From positions 5,430,501-5,494,500 of the forward strand of contig NZ_CP060404.1 in the NCBI RefSeq assembly GCF_014295035.1: DNA of 64,000 nucleotides, given 5' to 3'. Positions within the stretch are counted from its first letter, which is position 1, and each line of letters opens with the position of its first letter. Under the pieces are notes generated by a model. That model worked only from the letters and a program-made list of their open reading frames with translations. It searched no databases and was not told where the DNA came from. This document shows, one piece after another, positions 1 through 6,831 of this stretch. A program made the position numbers and the translations under genes. Source of the DNA: Streptomyces buecherae. GTDB lineage: Bacteria; Actinomycetota; Actinomycetes; Streptomycetales; Streptomycetaceae.

Positions 1-92
1 CGCCGCAGGTCAGGGCGCCAGGCGCGCGAAGCGGGGCAGGTGCCTCCTACGCGGCGTGACATTCGGAGCAGTCGAGAGGGCGGGGACTAAGC

Positions 93-287
93 ATGCGGCA
101 TATGCGTCGTGTCCGGAAGTGGGTATCTAGCGTCGCGCTGATTGCGGCGATAGCAGTGGGTGGGGTGGCCCTGTCCGCCTCCGCCGTGGAGCGGGCCGCA
201 GGAGACCCGAACTGGTCCAGTCAGGCCGATGAGGGCGCGGTCCAGCCCGCGCCCGAGACCGAGTTGCAAGACCCCAACTGGGGCTAG
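93..287 (+). CDS. Small secreted peptide precursor with two DPNW motifs
   Basis: A 64-residue protein starting at an ATG with a GAGAGGGCGGGG ribosome site just upstream. The N-terminus is a clear Sec signal peptide: basic residues 2-9, a hydrophobic core at about 11-27 and an SASA cleavage site near residue 31. The predicted mature peptide of about 33 residues is acidic and carries DPNW twice, at 38-41 and at 60-63, the second followed only by the final glycine. A perfect hairpin follows the gene, so it looks like a single-gene transcript. I do not recognise the family. Its position beside a phage replication module suggests an element-borne secreted peptide, possibly a signal, but that is inference. 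Confidence 0.6.
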   Translation: MRHMRRVRKWVSSVALIAAIAVGGVALSASAVERAAGDPNWSSQADEGAVQPAPETELQDPNWG

Positions 288-307
288 CAGGACAGCAGCA
301 GCACACA

Positions 308-338
308 GGAGCCAGGCGGGGGCCCTCTGCCTGGCTCC
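308..338 (+). terminator. Hairpin terminator after the small peptide gene
   Basis: A perfect 10-bp inverted repeat, GGAGCCAGGC and GCCTGGCTCC, surrounds an 11-nt loop. It begins 20 nt after the stop of the secreted peptide gene. There is no clear T-run, which is normal for actinobacterial terminators. Confidence 0.6.
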
Positions 339-703
339 GATCGTTTGGGGGTGGGATTTTATGGCTAGACAGCTCGTGCGACCCGTTCTCTTGGGAGTCC
401 AGGCGGTAATGAGTACGGCCCGCGTAGCTTCGGTTCGCGTGGCGTATGCCTCTGACTGTGTGCTGATTCACGAAATCACAACGCAGGTAAATGGCGTCTA
501 TTTCTTCGTGGTAGAAAGCGATGTCGGCGTAGATCGTGGGGCCGCAGAACTGCTTGACGCGGCCCTCGTCGCCCCGTGGCGAGAGTGCGTTGTTTCGACA
601 GAAAGACACGCGCGCCCACACCCGGACCTGCTATGGTCCGCCGCGTTCGCGATTCACGCCGTTGCATCTTCCGCACTATTCCATGTGTCAAGTCAGGAGT
701 TGG
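339..703. other. Unassigned interval with competing open frames on both strands
   Basis: No gene is certain in these 365 bases. The minus strand reads open from an ATG at 621 leftwards with strongly G/C-biased third positions down to about 345 and a plausible globular composition (FCGPTIYADIAFYHEEIDAI near residues 25-45), but it then runs on into sequence antisense to the peptide gene. The plus strand has an open frame from ATG 361 to 723 that overlaps the start of the next gene. The minus-strand frame looks the more coding-like, perhaps a gene with a damaged 3' end. I recognise neither product. Confidence 0.3.
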
Positions 704-1501
704 ATGTCAGAGCAGCTAGCTAAGGTCGCCCGTATGACCCGCTCAGTCAGTCAGCTAGAGCAGTATGAGCAGTGCGGGCACCAGTATTACTTGCGCCGCG
801 TGCAGCGAGTGACGCCGCGGCCGGCAGCCTGGTCCCACCAGGGCACGGCCTTTCACTCCGCGATCGAGGCGTACGAGCGGAGTGGCCGGCAGTTGGCAGT
901 CGGCGTGGTCACAGAGATGTTCAGCGATGAATACACGTCTCTGACTACTCGCGCGATGCGCGAGGAGCCGCGCCTAGACCGGTGGATGACCGCTGGCCGA
1001 AAGGCTCCTGTAGCTGATATAGAGGACCGCCACACGCTGGGGCGGGAGCAAGCTGCGGCCTATGTGGCGTGGGCCCAGGACAAGGGTCCGAGCATTTGGA
1101 AAGCACCCGACGGTAAGTTGGGCATCGAATTGCACTTGACAGTCGAGATCGGAGGCGTCACTGTCCAGGGCTATGTAGACCAGCTCCCCGTAGAGCCGAC
1201 TGGATCAGTGCGAGTGCGTGACCTCAAAACAGGCTCCATGAAGTCGAAATTCCAGCTCCAGACATACGGGGTCCTTGTGCGTAAAGCTCTCGGCCTGGAG
1301 GTCGAGCGGGGCGATTGGTACATGGCCAAGAAGGGAAGCCTGTCCCGACCGGTAGACCTGGCACAAGTGCCCGAGGAGGAGATAGGTCGGCGCTTTGCGG
1401 ACATGGACCAGGGTGTCAAGGCTGGCCGCTTCCCAGCGTCCCCCGGGTTCCACTGTCGGTTTTGCGATGTCTCACATTCGTGCTCTTTTTTTTCGTCTTA
1501 G
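704..1501 (+). CDS. Cas4/RecB-like PD-(D/E)XK nuclease of the phage replication module
   Basis: A 265-residue protein. ATG 704 was chosen because AGGAG lies 4 nt upstream; ATG 734 is the alternative. PD-(D/E)XK motifs appear in order in the second half: the VDQLPVE region (Asp), RDLKTGS (the D-x-K core) and QLQTYG (motif QxxxY). A cysteine near the N-terminus (YEQCGHQYY) and three near the C-terminus (C-x2-C-x5-C) are the arrangement that binds an iron-sulfur cluster in Cas4 and AddB. Such proteins are 5'-to-3' single-strand exonucleases used in phage recombination and replication. It heads the operon, directly before an ATPase. No Cas1 or Cas2 is nearby, so a CRISPR role is not indicated. 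Confidence 0.82.
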   Translation: MSEQLAKVARMTRSVSQLEQYEQCGHQYYLRRVQRVTPRPAAWSHQGTAFHSAIEAYERSGRQLAVGVVTEMFSDEYTSLTTRAMREEPRLDRWMTAGRKAPVADIEDRHTLGREQAAAYVAWAQDKGPSIWKAPDGKLGIELHLTVEIGGVTVQGYVDQLPVEPTGSVRVRDLKTGSMKSKFQLQTYGVLVRKALGLEVERGDWYMAKKGSLSRPVDLAQVPEEEIGRRFADMDQGVKAGRFPASPGFHCRFCDVSHSCSFFSS

Positions 1502-1526
1502 ACTTGCTTTGTGGTGGGGGCATCGT

Positions 1527-2363
1527 ATGTATTCACTTACTCAGTCGGCGGGTCTGCGGGGGGAAGAGGGTGAGCCCCTGCCGCAACCGTGGACGGGGCT
1601 CGATCGGCTCGAAGTCCAGTTCAGACGGGGAGAGTTCTCCCTCGTGGTGGCGGGCCCGGGTACCGGCAAGAGTCTTTTCGCGCTGAACCTCGCTATCCGC
1701 AGCAACGTCCCGTGCCTGTATTTCAGTGCCGATTCCACGTCTACAACGCAGACGGTTCGAGCTACGGCCATGATCACAGGAGGGGACGCGAAGCGGATCA
1801 AGAAAGCTCTGCTTGACGATGCCTTTGAGCAGTATCAGGGCGCGCTTAGTGAGCGTTGGTGGATTCGTTTCGACTTCTCGGCTCGACCCACACTGGCCGC
1901 TATGGAAACGCTTCTTCTGTGCTATCTGGAGGTCTTCGGGGTCTCGCCGCACTTGATAGTGGTGGACAACGTGACCAACGTGGACGCCGGACGGTCGGCG
2001 AATTCAGACAGTTTCGCGTTCGCCCTTGAAGACCTATTCGAATACCTTTCTGAAATGGCTCGTGAAACCAGCGCGCATGTGCTAGGGCTTCACCATACAA
2101 CCGGAGAGTACAGCGACGGATTGCTTCCGACTCCGCTCTCTGGCGTAAAAGGCAAAGTGGGCCGAGTTCCGGCGCTTGTGATCACCATCCACAAGGGGGA
2201 TGGCGGCGACGGAGTGCGCATCCTGAATGCGAGTCCAGTCAAGAACCGCGAGGGCTTCGAAGACTCGTCAGGCGGCACCTTTGCCAGCCTGACCCTCGAT
2301 CGCTCAACTCTCCTGCTGGAGGACGTTGAGACCGAACTACCCGCAACTTTCGCTACCCAGTAA
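1527..2363 (+). CDS. RecA/DnaB-like P-loop ATPase
   Basis: A 278-residue ATPase starting at ATG 1527, 25 nt after the nuclease stop. The Walker A motif is GPGTGKS at about residues 43-49, Walker B is the LIVVDN strand at about 143-148, and LGLHHTTGE further on resembles the sensor/loop region of RecA-fold proteins. The protein is about the size of a single RecA or DnaB C-terminal domain and lacks a DnaB N-terminal domain. In actinophages such proteins sit with primase and polymerase genes and act as recombinase or helicase. The exact activity cannot be decided from sequence alone. Confidence 0.75.
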   Translation: MYSLTQSAGLRGEEGEPLPQPWTGLDRLEVQFRRGEFSLVVAGPGTGKSLFALNLAIRSNVPCLYFSADSTSTTQTVRATAMITGGDAKRIKKALLDDAFEQYQGALSERWWIRFDFSARPTLAAMETLLLCYLEVFGVSPHLIVVDNVTNVDAGRSANSDSFAFALEDLFEYLSEMARETSAHVLGLHHTTGEYSDGLLPTPLSGVKGKVGRVPALVITIHKGDGGDGVRILNASPVKNREGFEDSSGGTFASLTLDRSTLLLEDVETELPATFATQ

Positions 2364-2385
2364 ATTGCGTTGAGGAGACGGATCA

Positions 2386-2727
2386 ATGAGCGTAATGGAG
2401 CAGGCTTTTAAGGGTGGTTTCGTGGCCGAGAAGGAGTTCGGCTTCATGCTGCCGACGCGCTTCCCGGACCTGGATCTGACTGGAGTGGACACGTCCGGTG
2501 TCGCCCTGGTGGTGCGAATCGCCGACGCGAGACACTTGAACGTGCGCTACCTCGCTAAGGTTCTGATCGGTGCGGCGAGTGGCGGCGTGAAGACCGCCGT
2601 AGTCTGCCGCCGCGACGGGGGGTCGGCTCGGGCTTTCCCTCTCGGTAATTTCTGGCTCATGGTGGCCGAGACCGACGAGCTGAAAAGGCAGCTTATAGCC
2701 GAGCGTCGTATACGCGCGGCGGGCTGA
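2386..2727 (+). CDS. Hypothetical phage protein
   Basis: A 113-residue protein starting at ATG 2386 with GAGGAG upstream. The N-terminus (KGGFVAEKEFGFMLPTRFPD) and a central segment rich in beta-forming residues suggest a small globular fold. I see no recognisable motif, membrane segment or cysteine pair. It lies between the ATPase and the HNH endonuclease, and its TGA shares an A with the next ATG, so the two are translationally coupled. Function unknown. Confidence 0.6.
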   Translation: MSVMEQAFKGGFVAEKEFGFMLPTRFPDLDLTGVDTSGVALVVRIADARHLNVRYLAKVLIGAASGGVKTAVVCRRDGGSARAFPLGNFWLMVAETDELKRQLIAERRIRAAG

Positions 2728-3152
2728 TGGCGGAGCCTCGCAAGGGGTATCGCCCCTGTGCCAAGTGCGAGCGGAGTCGAGCAGAGCGCTTCTACAGCGG
2801 GCCTCGGGGCCGCGTGTGCCAGAGCTGCCGGAAGGCCACGCGGCGCCGGTCGTCCCGAGACGCACGGATCAGGGCCACGTACGGCCTGACGGCGGAGGAG
2901 TACGCCCGCCTCCTGGAGCACCAGGGCGGCCGGTGCGCCATCTGCCTGGAGACCCGCCGCGGGCACCTGGCGGTGGATCACTCGCACCAGTCAGGCGCGA
3001 TCCGCGGACTCCTCTGCGGCCGGTGTAATGGCACGCTCCTCGCCAGGGGAGCGAGGGACCGGCCCGAGGTACTGCGCCGAGCTGCTGAGTACCTGGAGAG
3101 CTACCCGTGTGACGCGGTGCTGGGGCGCCGCTACGTCCCCCCTGCCGCATGA
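2727..3152 (+). CDS. Recombination endonuclease VII-type HNH protein
   Basis: A 141-residue protein. An N-terminal zinc ribbon (CAKC at about 11-14, CQSC at about 31-34) precedes the endonuclease VII core: GLTAEEYARLLEHQGGRCAI, then LAVDHSHQSGAIRGLLCGRCN, which supplies the catalytic DH and the second zinc-binding CxxC. Family members (T4 gp49 type) resolve branched DNA before packaging; many actinophages carry this compact form. It overlaps its neighbours on both sides by 1-4 nt, so it belongs to the replication operon. Confidence 0.85.
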   Translation: MAEPRKGYRPCAKCERSRAERFYSGPRGRVCQSCRKATRRRSSRDARIRATYGLTAEEYARLLEHQGGRCAICLETRRGHLAVDHSHQSGAIRGLLCGRCNGTLLARGARDRPEVLRRAAEYLESYPCDAVLGRRYVPPAA

Positions 3153-3535
3153 GCCGGCCCTCTATCGGCGCTGTGCTCCAGCACTACTACGGCATCTCCG
3201 TCCGCCAGGACCACACCGGCTATCAGCGCATCAGATGCCCGCTGCACGCGGACTCGTCGCCTAGCGCCTCCGTCAACGTCACGGCGGGCAGATGGGCCTG
3301 TTTCGTCTGCCGCCTATCAGAGGACGCGTATGCGGTAATTCAGAGAGAAAGAGGGTGCTCATTCGCTGAGGCCAAAGAATTCGCACATTCCGCATTCGGT
3401 GGAAGCAGCCAAGACCTACCACCATCACTACCCGGGGAGTCCAGCGGAAGCCTACGTAAAGGCACGCGGACTCGACAGCCGGGCCGTAGCATTCGGCCTC
3501 GGATACGTAGCCGATTCGGCAATACCTGGTCATGA
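3149..3535 (+). CDS. Primase zinc-finger domain, first of two overlapping primase frames
   Basis: A 128-residue frame beginning at an ATG that overlaps the previous stop (ATGA). Residues about 5-85 form a DnaG-type CHC2 zinc finger: CPLHADSSPSASVN, then the strand ending ACFVC, then the helix containing AVIQRERGCSFAEAKEFA. After about residue 85 the sequence loses family character, and the matching continuation (SPAEAYVKARGL and onward) is in the +1 frame that opens at GTG 3399. The last 45 codons here are therefore either a short natural tail or out-of-frame read-through. The family makes RNA primers for phage DNA replication. Confidence 0.75.
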   Translation: MSRPSIGAVLQHYYGISVRQDHTGYQRIRCPLHADSSPSASVNVTAGRWACFVCRLSEDAYAVIQRERGCSFAEAKEFAHSAFGGSSQDLPPSLPGESSGSLRKGTRTRQPGRSIRPRIRSRFGNTWS

Positions 3536-4061
3536 GCAATACCGGGGATACCTGGCGATCCCTTATCTGCGCCCCGCCGGGGGCGCCCACGGGGTGGCGA
3601 CCATCCGTTTCCGCTGTATCGCGGATAAGTGCGTCAAAGATGCGCAGGGGCGATATCTGGTAGCGCAGGGACTCAAAGAGACCCACACTGGTCATGGCAA
3701 ATACTTGAGCCAGTCAGGCGATCCGCCCCGCATTTTTAACTCGGCTGCCCTCGTTCAAGCGAGCCCTTACCTAGCCCTGCCAGAGGGCGAGCTCGATGTA
3801 ATGGCATGGGCCGTGGCCGGCGTACCGGCCGCAGGAATCCCGGGCACAGGCTCTTGGCGGGACTACTGGGCTCCCGCTTTCCGCGGCTATCGCACGGTCT
3901 ATCTCATTGCCGAGGGCGACGAGGCCGGACGCAATCTCATGAATGATCTGGGCGCCAAGTTGCCCAATAAGCAGATCGTGAGACTCCCTGATGGTCAGGA
4001 TTCCAATTCACTGCTCCTCGCGGAGGGGCCCGCACGGCTGAGAGAGAGGCTAGGTATTTGA
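3399..4061 (+). CDS. Primase TOPRIM domain, second of two overlapping primase frames
   Basis: A 220-residue frame that opens at GTG 3399 inside the zinc-finger frame. It carries the linker AEAYVKARGLDSRAVAFGLGY, a DnaG-like core and a TOPRIM domain with LALPEGELDVMAWA (acidic Glu) and YLIAEGDEAGRNL (the DxD-like acidic pair). Together with the preceding frame it makes one complete DnaG-like primase of about 300 residues. Either two subunits are made, or a +1 shift near 3398 fuses them, or the gene carries a natural or sequencing frameshift. The stop overlaps the next start (TTG 4058). Confidence 0.75.
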   Translation: MEAAKTYHHHYPGSPAEAYVKARGLDSRAVAFGLGYVADSAIPGHEQYRGYLAIPYLRPAGGAHGVATIRFRCIADKCVKDAQGRYLVAQGLKETHTGHGKYLSQSGDPPRIFNSAALVQASPYLALPEGELDVMAWAVAGVPAAGIPGTGSWRDYWAPAFRGYRTVYLIAEGDEAGRNLMNDLGAKLPNKQIVRLPDGQDSNSLLLAEGPARLRERLGI

Positions 4062-4489
4062 AATATCGAGTTGGACAAGAGGTGCGGCTATCCACCACCT
4101 ACGGGCGATGGGTCATGTACCCGCCGCGTATTCGTAAGGGGCGCATCGTGAGCGTCACCGAAGAGGCCGGGGCCTGGTATCCGTACGGGGTGCAATTTGA
4201 GGGCCGCAAAGGCGGCCTCATTTACGTCTCTGAGCATGAGATAGAGGAAGTTCCGGTGGCAGTGGATAGCGTCGAGGCCCCTCCCCACTACCAGCTAGGC
4301 GATGGGCGGCAGGCGATCGACATCGCGGAACTGCTGACTTTCAATCGCGGTAATGCCGTCAAGTACCTCGTCCGCGCCGGCCGCAAGGGCGGCGCATCGG
4401 AGCTCGAAGACCTGCGTGCGGCGGCGTGGTATGTCGCTCGGGAAATCGACCGCATTTCAGGAGGGCAGAGCAGTGACCATCACGGATGA
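4058..4489 (+). CDS. DUF3310 (SaV-like) phage protein
   Basis: A 143-residue protein starting at TTG 4058, overlapping the primase stop. The N-terminal half is a small beta-rich region with several basic residues. The C-terminal 70 residues match the DUF3310 pattern seen in many phages: PPHYQLGDGRQAIDIAELL, then FNRGNAVKYLVRAGRKGG, then ELEDLRAAAWYVAREI. The biochemical role of DUF3310 is not established; it usually travels with replication and nucleotide-metabolism genes, as here. The N-terminal extension may be a fused separate domain. Confidence 0.7.
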   Translation: MKYRVGQEVRLSTTYGRWVMYPPRIRKGRIVSVTEEAGAWYPYGVQFEGRKGGLIYVSEHEIEEVPVAVDSVEAPPHYQLGDGRQAIDIAELLTFNRGNAVKYLVRAGRKGGASELEDLRAAAWYVAREIDRISGGQSSDHHG

Positions 4490-4859
4490 CACGCTGATGA
4501 AGACGCTACGCCAAGTCGTGGCGGAGAAGCCGACTCATGTCTACGAGGGCCCGGAGTACTCGGAACGTGCCGATGACTGTCTCTACGTGCATCGCGACGA
4601 GACCGGCGCCATTGAGGGCCCCGGGTGCGTGATGGGGCATGCGCTCCACCGGCTAGGCGTACCCCTGGAGGAGCTAGCCCTATACGAGGGCCTGGCCATT
4701 GCATGCGTGGTCGGCCACCTGACTTCTGGGATATCGCAAGGCACGGAAGAGATCCTACGGCGGGTGCAGACTCTCCAAGATGAAGGCTCGCCGTGGTCTG
4801 AGGCGTACGAGCTCGCCACCGGGCACAGCGCCATTTCGGAGCCGCCTAGTGGCGACTAA
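4473..4859 (+). CDS. Hypothetical phage protein
   Basis: A 128-residue protein. GTG 4473 is preferred because AGGAGGG lies just upstream within the end of the DUF3310 gene, giving a 17-nt overlap. The protein is acidic and probably mostly helical; the segment GPGCVMGHALHRLGVP and a later GHLTSGISQGTEEILRRVQ are the most distinctive parts. I see no catalytic motif or membrane helix. It overlaps the following phosphoesterase by 11 nt, placing it in the same operon. Function unknown. Confidence 0.6.
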   Translation: MTITDDTLMKTLRQVVAEKPTHVYEGPEYSERADDCLYVHRDETGAIEGPGCVMGHALHRLGVPLEELALYEGLAIACVVGHLTSGISQGTEEILRRVQTLQDEGSPWSEAYELATGHSAISEPPSGD

Positions 4860-5661
4860 GCGAATCGTCGTCATCTCCGACACTCAGATCCCGTATCACT
4901 CGCCGCGGCATCTCAAGGCGCTCGTTCGATTCATTGGCGAGTACCAGCCTGACGAGCTGTACCAGATCGGGGACCTAAATGATTACCCCACGCCGTCCCG
5001 GTGGAGCCAGGGCACCCGCACCGAGTACGAACAGCGTGTGCGGCGGGACTCCGAGACGACTAAGCGGGTTTTCCTCAGCCCCATCCGGCGAGTGTACGAG
5101 GGCCCTTTCGGTATTCTGGAAGGGAATCACGATCTGCGACCGCGGACGTATCTGAGCGCTCAGGCGCCAGCCTTGGCGGAGTACGGGCCCGATTTCCACT
5201 TCTCCAAGCTCCTGGATTTCGACGGTTTCGGGGTCGATCTCATCGAGCCTTTCCACGAGGTGGGCCCGGATACCGTGCTCATGCACGGTCACGAGATCAA
5301 GGGGCTATCACAGGAGTCGGGTAAGACCGCTCTTCGTCACGCCCTCAAGGCCGGCACGAATGTCGTCATGGGGCACACTCACCGACTCGGCGTGATGCGT
5401 ACCGGAATTGGCTACGGTGGCCGACGCGTAGTGCGGTGGGGTTTCGAAGTCGGGCACCTCATGGACCCGACTCACGCTACGTACCTGGGGCCGGGTGGCG
5501 TTGCGAATTGGGGCGCGGGTTTCGGGATTCTTTATGTGAGTAGCCGGCATGTGGCGCCGTGTGCTGTGGACATCGCGCCGAATGGTGAGTTTATTGTCGA
5601 AGGCCGCGTTTATGGCGGCGTCCGAAGGGGCGCGGGCGGAAGGTTCGTGAAGGCGGCATGA
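4849..5661 (+). CDS. Calcineurin-like metallophosphoesterase
   Basis: A 270-residue protein starting at GTG 4849 (MATKRIVVISDTQIPYH). The metallophosphoesterase motifs are all present: SDTQ (the usual DxH with Gln in place of His), GDLND, GNHD, HGHE and GHTH. The DTQ variant at the first metal site occurs in some phage phosphoesterases. Family members hydrolyse phosphodiesters or phosphomonoesters with two metal ions; in phages the substrate is usually nucleic acid or nucleotides but is not known here. The frame ends where the next gene's ATG begins (4-nt overlap). Confidence 0.8.
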   Translation: MATKRIVVISDTQIPYHSPRHLKALVRFIGEYQPDELYQIGDLNDYPTPSRWSQGTRTEYEQRVRRDSETTKRVFLSPIRRVYEGPFGILEGNHDLRPRTYLSAQAPALAEYGPDFHFSKLLDFDGFGVDLIEPFHEVGPDTVLMHGHEIKGLSQESGKTALRHALKAGTNVVMGHTHRLGVMRTGIGYGGRRVVRWGFEVGHLMDPTHATYLGPGGVANWGAGFGILYVSSRHVAPCAVDIAPNGEFIVEGRVYGGVRRGAGGRFVKAA

Positions 5662-6215
5662 GCAGTGAAGTTGACTGGGGCTACATGGCCAACCTTGCGG
5701 ATCGGGTCGCGCGTTCCATAGCCCGAGGGTGGGCGGTCGTGGAAAAGGATGACGTAAAGCAGGAGATTTTGACTCATGCTTACGCTAAGCGGCCCATCAT
5801 CGAGGAACACCAGGACAGTGAGCCGTTCCTGTGGGATTTCTTCAAGCGGGCTGGGATCAAGTACGCGAGCAGAGAGAGGGATGCCCGTGACCTAGAAGAC
5901 GGACAGTATTCCTACACGCCACGCGAAGCGCGCATTGCGCTGGCGAGTTTCCTCTACACCGACGAGGAGTTGAGCGAAAGGCTCGGGCGCCAGGATGACG
6001 TGTTGCAGTGCAGGGTGACGGACAACATCATGAGCGCCCGCATGGACGCCTCACTGGCCCTGAACCGCCTCCCACGCGCGTCACGTGAACTCCTCACGCG
6101 TCGTTATGTGCAGGGCTTGCCCCTGTCCAACGACACCGAGCGGAAGGCCGCTAACCGGGCCGTGGACGCCTTGGCGCGGCAAATGAATCGTGAGATACGC
6201 AGAGCTAAGACATAG
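5658..6215 (+). CDS. Sigma-70-like phage regulator
   Basis: A 185-residue protein. The N-terminal part (DDVKQEILTHAYAKRP and the following helices) resembles sigma region 2, and the C-terminal part (ALNRLPRASRELLTRRYVQGLPLSNDTERKA-type helix-turn-helix) resembles region 4 or ArpU-type phage transcription factors. It is likely a transcription activator or alternative sigma factor for late phage genes. The ATG overlaps the phosphoesterase stop, and the next gene follows after 9 nt. The region 2 assignment is weaker than region 4. Confidence 0.6.
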   Translation: MSSEVDWGYMANLADRVARSIARGWAVVEKDDVKQEILTHAYAKRPIIEEHQDSEPFLWDFFKRAGIKYASRERDARDLEDGQYSYTPREARIALASFLYTDEELSERLGRQDDVLQCRVTDNIMSARMDASLALNRLPRASRELLTRRYVQGLPLSNDTERKAANRAVDALARQMNREIRRAKT

Positions 6216-6224
6216 GAGTAGCCT

Positions 6225-6776
6225 TTGAATTTCCCGAATCCCTTTGATGGCCCGAGCCCGTGGGGTGAAACCGACAAGCCTAAGACTGCTGATGAGGAAG
6301 TTCCGGATGCTTTCCGGCCCTACAAGATTGGCATGACGCTTAAGAGTGGCCCGGGGTATGAAGCCGAGTGGATCACCCCGGCTGTGTATGGCCGCACTGC
6401 CGCAGAGGCGGCCCAGGCTGCCGTAGACCTGCTGACTGCTTTGGCGGCGAAGGGTGTCATTCCCACCACCTCCGCGGCGTCCGTCGCCGTCCGCCAGGCG
6501 CACCAGCCGGCCAAGCCGGGCGCTGCGGCTGGTCCTGGTCCTGGTCCTGGTCCTGGCGCTCAGGCGCCCGCCCCGGCCGCTGCGGCGCCGACCTTTCAGG
6601 CCGGCCGCGTTGTCCTCCCTGACCAGCCAGCGGATGCCTGCCCGCATGGCCGCACGTTCCGGGAGGGTACCGGCAAGGCCGGCCCGTGGGCGGCCCAGTT
6701 CTGCGCCGGACCGCAGGGGGCCCAGTGCCCCCCGCTCTGGCGTCAGAAGGACGGTACTTTCAAGGCCAATGGCTGA
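6225..6776 (+). CDS. Zinc-binding phage protein with a Gly-Pro linker
   Basis: A 183-residue protein starting at TTG 6225, with AGGAG upstream. Residues about 1-80 form a compact acidic domain (KIGMTLKSGPGYEAEWITP). A flexible linker follows, in which a perfect hexanucleotide repeat, GGTCCT four times at 6531-6554, encodes Gly-Pro repeats. The C-terminus has a Cys/His cluster (CPHGRTFREGTGKAG, then QFCAGPQGAQCPPLW) that probably binds zinc. Similar tails are common in actinophage proteins near polymerase genes; a single-stranded DNA binding or replication accessory role is plausible but unproven. The hexanucleotide repeat could vary in length by slippage. Confidence 0.6.
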   Translation: MNFPNPFDGPSPWGETDKPKTADEEVPDAFRPYKIGMTLKSGPGYEAEWITPAVYGRTAAEAAQAAVDLLTALAAKGVIPTTSAASVAVRQAHQPAKPGAAAGPGPGPGPGAQAPAPAAAAPTFQAGRVVLPDQPADACPHGRTFREGTGKAGPWAAQFCAGPQGAQCPPLWRQKDGTFKANG

Positions 6777-6790
6777 GCTGAGTTAGCCAC

Positions 6791-6816
6791 GGGGGCCGGG
6801 CGAAAACCCGGCCCCC
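6791..6816 (+). terminator. Hairpin terminator before the DNA polymerase gene
   Basis: A perfect 10-bp stem, GGGGGCCGGG and CCCGGCCCCC, with loop CGAAAA is followed by TCCTT. It separates the long replication operon from the polymerase gene, whose ribosome site begins 6 nt later. It may attenuate rather than fully stop transcription, because I see no promoter between the two genes. Confidence 0.7.
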
Positions 6817-6831
6817 TCCTTGGAGGCGCCT

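Noticed and set aside
704..1501. CRISPR-Cas adaptation gene (Cas4)
   Set aside because: Cas4-like cysteines are present, but no Cas1, Cas2 or repeat array occurs in the window; the context is phage replication.
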